Source: Haloarcula taiwanensis (GTDB taxonomy: Archaea; Halobacteriota; Halobacteria; Halobacteriales; Haloarculaceae). From it: DNA of 64,000 nt. The first letter of the stretch is position 1. Each line of letters opens with the position of its first letter. Positions 62,544 through 64,000 of this stretch are shown in pieces. A program made the translations under genes and the position numbers. Where the stretch lies: positions 992,001 through 1,056,000 of the forward strand of contig CP019154.1 of NCBI GenBank assembly GCA_002844335.1, given 5' to 3'. The notes beneath the pieces were generated by a model that saw nothing but the letters and a program-made list of their open reading frames with translations, was not told the DNA's origin and did no database searches.

Positions 62544-63317
62544 ATGAAGCGCGTTCGATTCCGTGATACCGCGGGGAACGTCCGGGGGGGTCGCTGGACC
62601 GTCGAGGACGGTGAGCCCGTCGTCACCGCCGCCGCCGGACCGTACGGCCGTATCGCCTTTGGCGACGAGTCCTACGACCCCGACGAGGTGGATATCCTGC
62701 CGCCCTGCGAGCCGACGAAAGTCGTCTGCATCGGGCGCAACTACGCCGACCACGCCGAGGAGATGGACTCGGAGCTCCCGGACCGGCCGATGCTGTTTCT
62801 CAAAGCGCCAAACGCCGTCGCCTCGCACGGCAAGCACCTCACGATGCCCTCGGGGAAGGAGCGCATCGACTACGAGGCGGAACTCGGCGTTGTCATCGGC
62901 GAGCAGTGCCGGAACGTCAGCGAATCGGGCGCGATGGATGTCGTCGCAGGGTACACCTGCGTCAACGACATCTCGAACCGCGACGACCAGCGCCAGGAAC
63001 AGAACTGGGTCCGCGGGAAGGCCTTCGACAACGCCTGTCCCATCGGCCCACTCGTGGCCACCCCAGAACACGTCCCCGAAGACGCCAGCATCGAACTCCG
63101 TCTCAACGGCGAGACGAAGCAGTCCTCCTCTCGCGACCACCTCATCTTCTCCGTCCCCGAACTGATCGCCGAAATAACGTCATACATGACGCTGGAACCC
63201 GGCGATGTCATCGCCACGGGGACGCCGGAGGGCGTCGGCCCGATGGAAGACGGCGACGAAGTCGAAGTCGAAATCGAAGGTATCGGGACGCTCAAACACA
63301 GCGTCAAGATTCCGTAG
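62544..63317 (+). CDS. Fumarylacetoacetate hydrolase (FAH) family protein
   Basis: 257 aa. Metal-dependent C-C bond hydrolase/decarboxylase. Features: VVCIGRNYADHAEEM, PMLFLKAPNAV, acids of IDYEAELGVVIGE binding Mg, GYTCVNDISNRDDQ, and the GDVIATGTPEGVG loop. Substrates range from fumarylacetoacetate to oxaloacetate and acylpyruvates; not readable here. Stands alone between divergent tyrA and convergent halocyanin. Confidence 0.88.
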   Translation: MKRVRFRDTAGNVRGGRWTVEDGEPVVTAAAGPYGRIAFGDESYDPDEVDILPPCEPTKVVCIGRNYADHAEEMDSELPDRPMLFLKAPNAVASHGKHLTMPSGKERIDYEAELGVVIGEQCRNVSESGAMDVVAGYTCVNDISNRDDQRQEQNWVRGKAFDNACPIGPLVATPEHVPEDASIELRLNGETKQSSSRDHLIFSVPELIAEITSYMTLEPGDVIATGTPEGVGPMEDGDEVEVEIEGIGTLKHSVKIP

Positions 63318-63358
63318 GCGACCGACATGTCCGTTCCGACGCGGTTCGACGACGATTA

Positions 63359-64000
63359 CTATTCGACAATGATTGCGCCTCTCATCCCCAGGCCTTGGTG
63401 CGGTTTACACGAGTACAGGTAGGTCCCGGTTTCCTCGAAGGTGTGCTGATAAGCGCTTCCGTCTTCGGCGACGAGTTCCGAATCGAGCGGCCCATCTCCC
63501 TTTGAGACGATGTTGTGGGGACCCCCCTCGCCGGTCCACTCCCAGCGGACGGTCGTCTCAGTCGAAACCTTCAGCGCCGGGGGGTCGAACGCGAACCCCC
63601 CGCCGTTGCCTTCCGCGCCGGTTGTGACAGTTGCCGTGTCAGTGCCGGTCCGATCGATAATGGTGCCGTCGAAGTTACTGGATTCTACGAGCCACTCGTC
63701 GACCTCTGTGTTGCCTGAAGACGGTGGCTCTTTCACGATAATCGCACCCTTCATCCCATCGTCGCGATGCGGTTCGGAGACGTAGCGGTACTCGCCGGTC
63801 TCCTCGAAGAAGTAGTGATACCCCGTCCCGGGCTGGGCGTTTGTTCGGCCGCTGTCAAAGGTACCGTCTACGGCGACTACGTTCTGCTGACCGCCGTGCC
63901 CAGTCCAGTCCCAGCGGACTATCGTCCCCGGTGGGACTTCTATGGCCGGTGGGCTGAATGCTAGTCCGCCATCCGTCTCCTGTCCAACCAGGATTGTTGG
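63359..64000 (-). CDS. Two-domain halocyanin (blue copper) protein, N-terminus outside window
   Basis: The gene runs past the window end; visible are two plastocyanin-like domains. The C-terminal one has a complete type 1 copper site: His in GGPHNIVS, Cys-x2-His-x4-Met in YSCKPHQGLGM. The one before it keeps the fold (GTIVRWDWTGHGGQQNVVAV) but reads QQNVV at the first His and YVSEPHRDDGM at the Cys-His loop, so it lacks the cysteine and one histidine. Functions as a membrane-attached electron carrier. Signal/lipobox would be upstream, outside the window. Confidence 0.82.
   Translation of the reverse strand, partial: PTILVGQETDGGLAFSPPAIEVPPGTIVRWDWTGHGGQQNVVAVDGTFDSGRTNAQPGTGYHYFFEETGEYRYVSEPHRDDGMKGAIIVKEPPSSGNTEVDEWLVESSNFDGTIIDRTGTDTATVTTGAEGNGGGFAFDPPALKVSTETTVRWEWTGEGGPHNIVSKGDGPLDSELVAEDGSAYQHTFEETGTYLYSCKPHQGLGMRGAIIVE

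Overview
This is a chromosomal window from a halophilic archaeon, most likely Haloarcula or a close relative. The DNA is GC-rich with strong G/C at codon third positions. Predicted proteins are acidic (Asp/Glu-rich). Many starts sit about 25-28 bp behind an AT-rich TATA-like box, the layout of leaderless haloarchaeal transcripts. Gene content is typically haloarchaeal: bacterioruberin genes, halocyanin, HalX-type response regulators, Htr transducer, GlpR-PfkB pair, archaeal CDP-alcohol lipid synthase.

Layout. 1-6.8 kb: end of a C50 carotenoid operon (crtD-lyeJ, minus strand), an M24 peptidase, and small regulatory or unknown proteins. 6.9-17.3 kb: a nearly complete branched-chain amino acid locus. 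leuA comes first on its own promoter. Then comes a tightly packed ilvB-ilvN-ilvC-(88-aa unknown)-leuC-leuD operon, followed by a CARF-like/winged-helix regulator, a receiver-PAS protein and leuB. 17.4-21.0 kb: sugar metabolism, with glpR-pfkB facing a second PfkB-family kinase plus class I fructose-bisphosphate aldolase. 21-31.8 kb: FIST, OsmC, UbiA, DnaJ-like, DUF1684, CPBP, geranylgeranyl-reductase-like, HalX and hydroxyacid dehydrogenase genes, interrupted by an 830-bp gap containing a dense run of hairpins. 31.8-41.3 kb: asd, an SF1 helicase, tyrS, a Trm9-like methyltransferase, tRNA-Gly, dinB and bluB. 41.4-51.6 kb: a HerA-type ATPase, tpiA, HalX, MBF1, then CDP-alcohol transferase, AK6 and hisC in one overlapping unit, cheC, a GMC oxidoreductase and tRNA-Arg. 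51.7-64 kb: tatA, peroxiredoxin, HD hydrolase, a small membrane protein paired with an Htr transducer, AlaX, EamA, surE, an Rsm22-like methyltransferase with tyrA, an FAH-family hydrolase, and the 3' part of a two-domain halocyanin gene.

Most notable signal: a 28-codon leaderless ORF (8269-8355) ahead of ilvB. Its last ten codons include six Ile/Leu/Val codons, and its stop codon lies on the edge of a GC-rich hairpin followed by a C/T-rich tract. This is the expected anatomy of translation-coupled attenuation of the ilv operon, in an archaeon. Other points: the leuA 5' end looks frameshifted relative to its promoter and leaderless ATG; eight or nine consecutive hairpins at 27.9-28.13 kb suggest an unannotated structured RNA; both tRNA genes carry downstream direct and inverted copies of their own 3' ends; and the 93-aa protein before the Htr gene looks like a free copy of the Htr membrane module.

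Limits: assignments come from reading the sequence and remembered family signatures. No similarity search, folding program or expression data were available. Many long antisense ORFs are GC-skew shadows and were left out.
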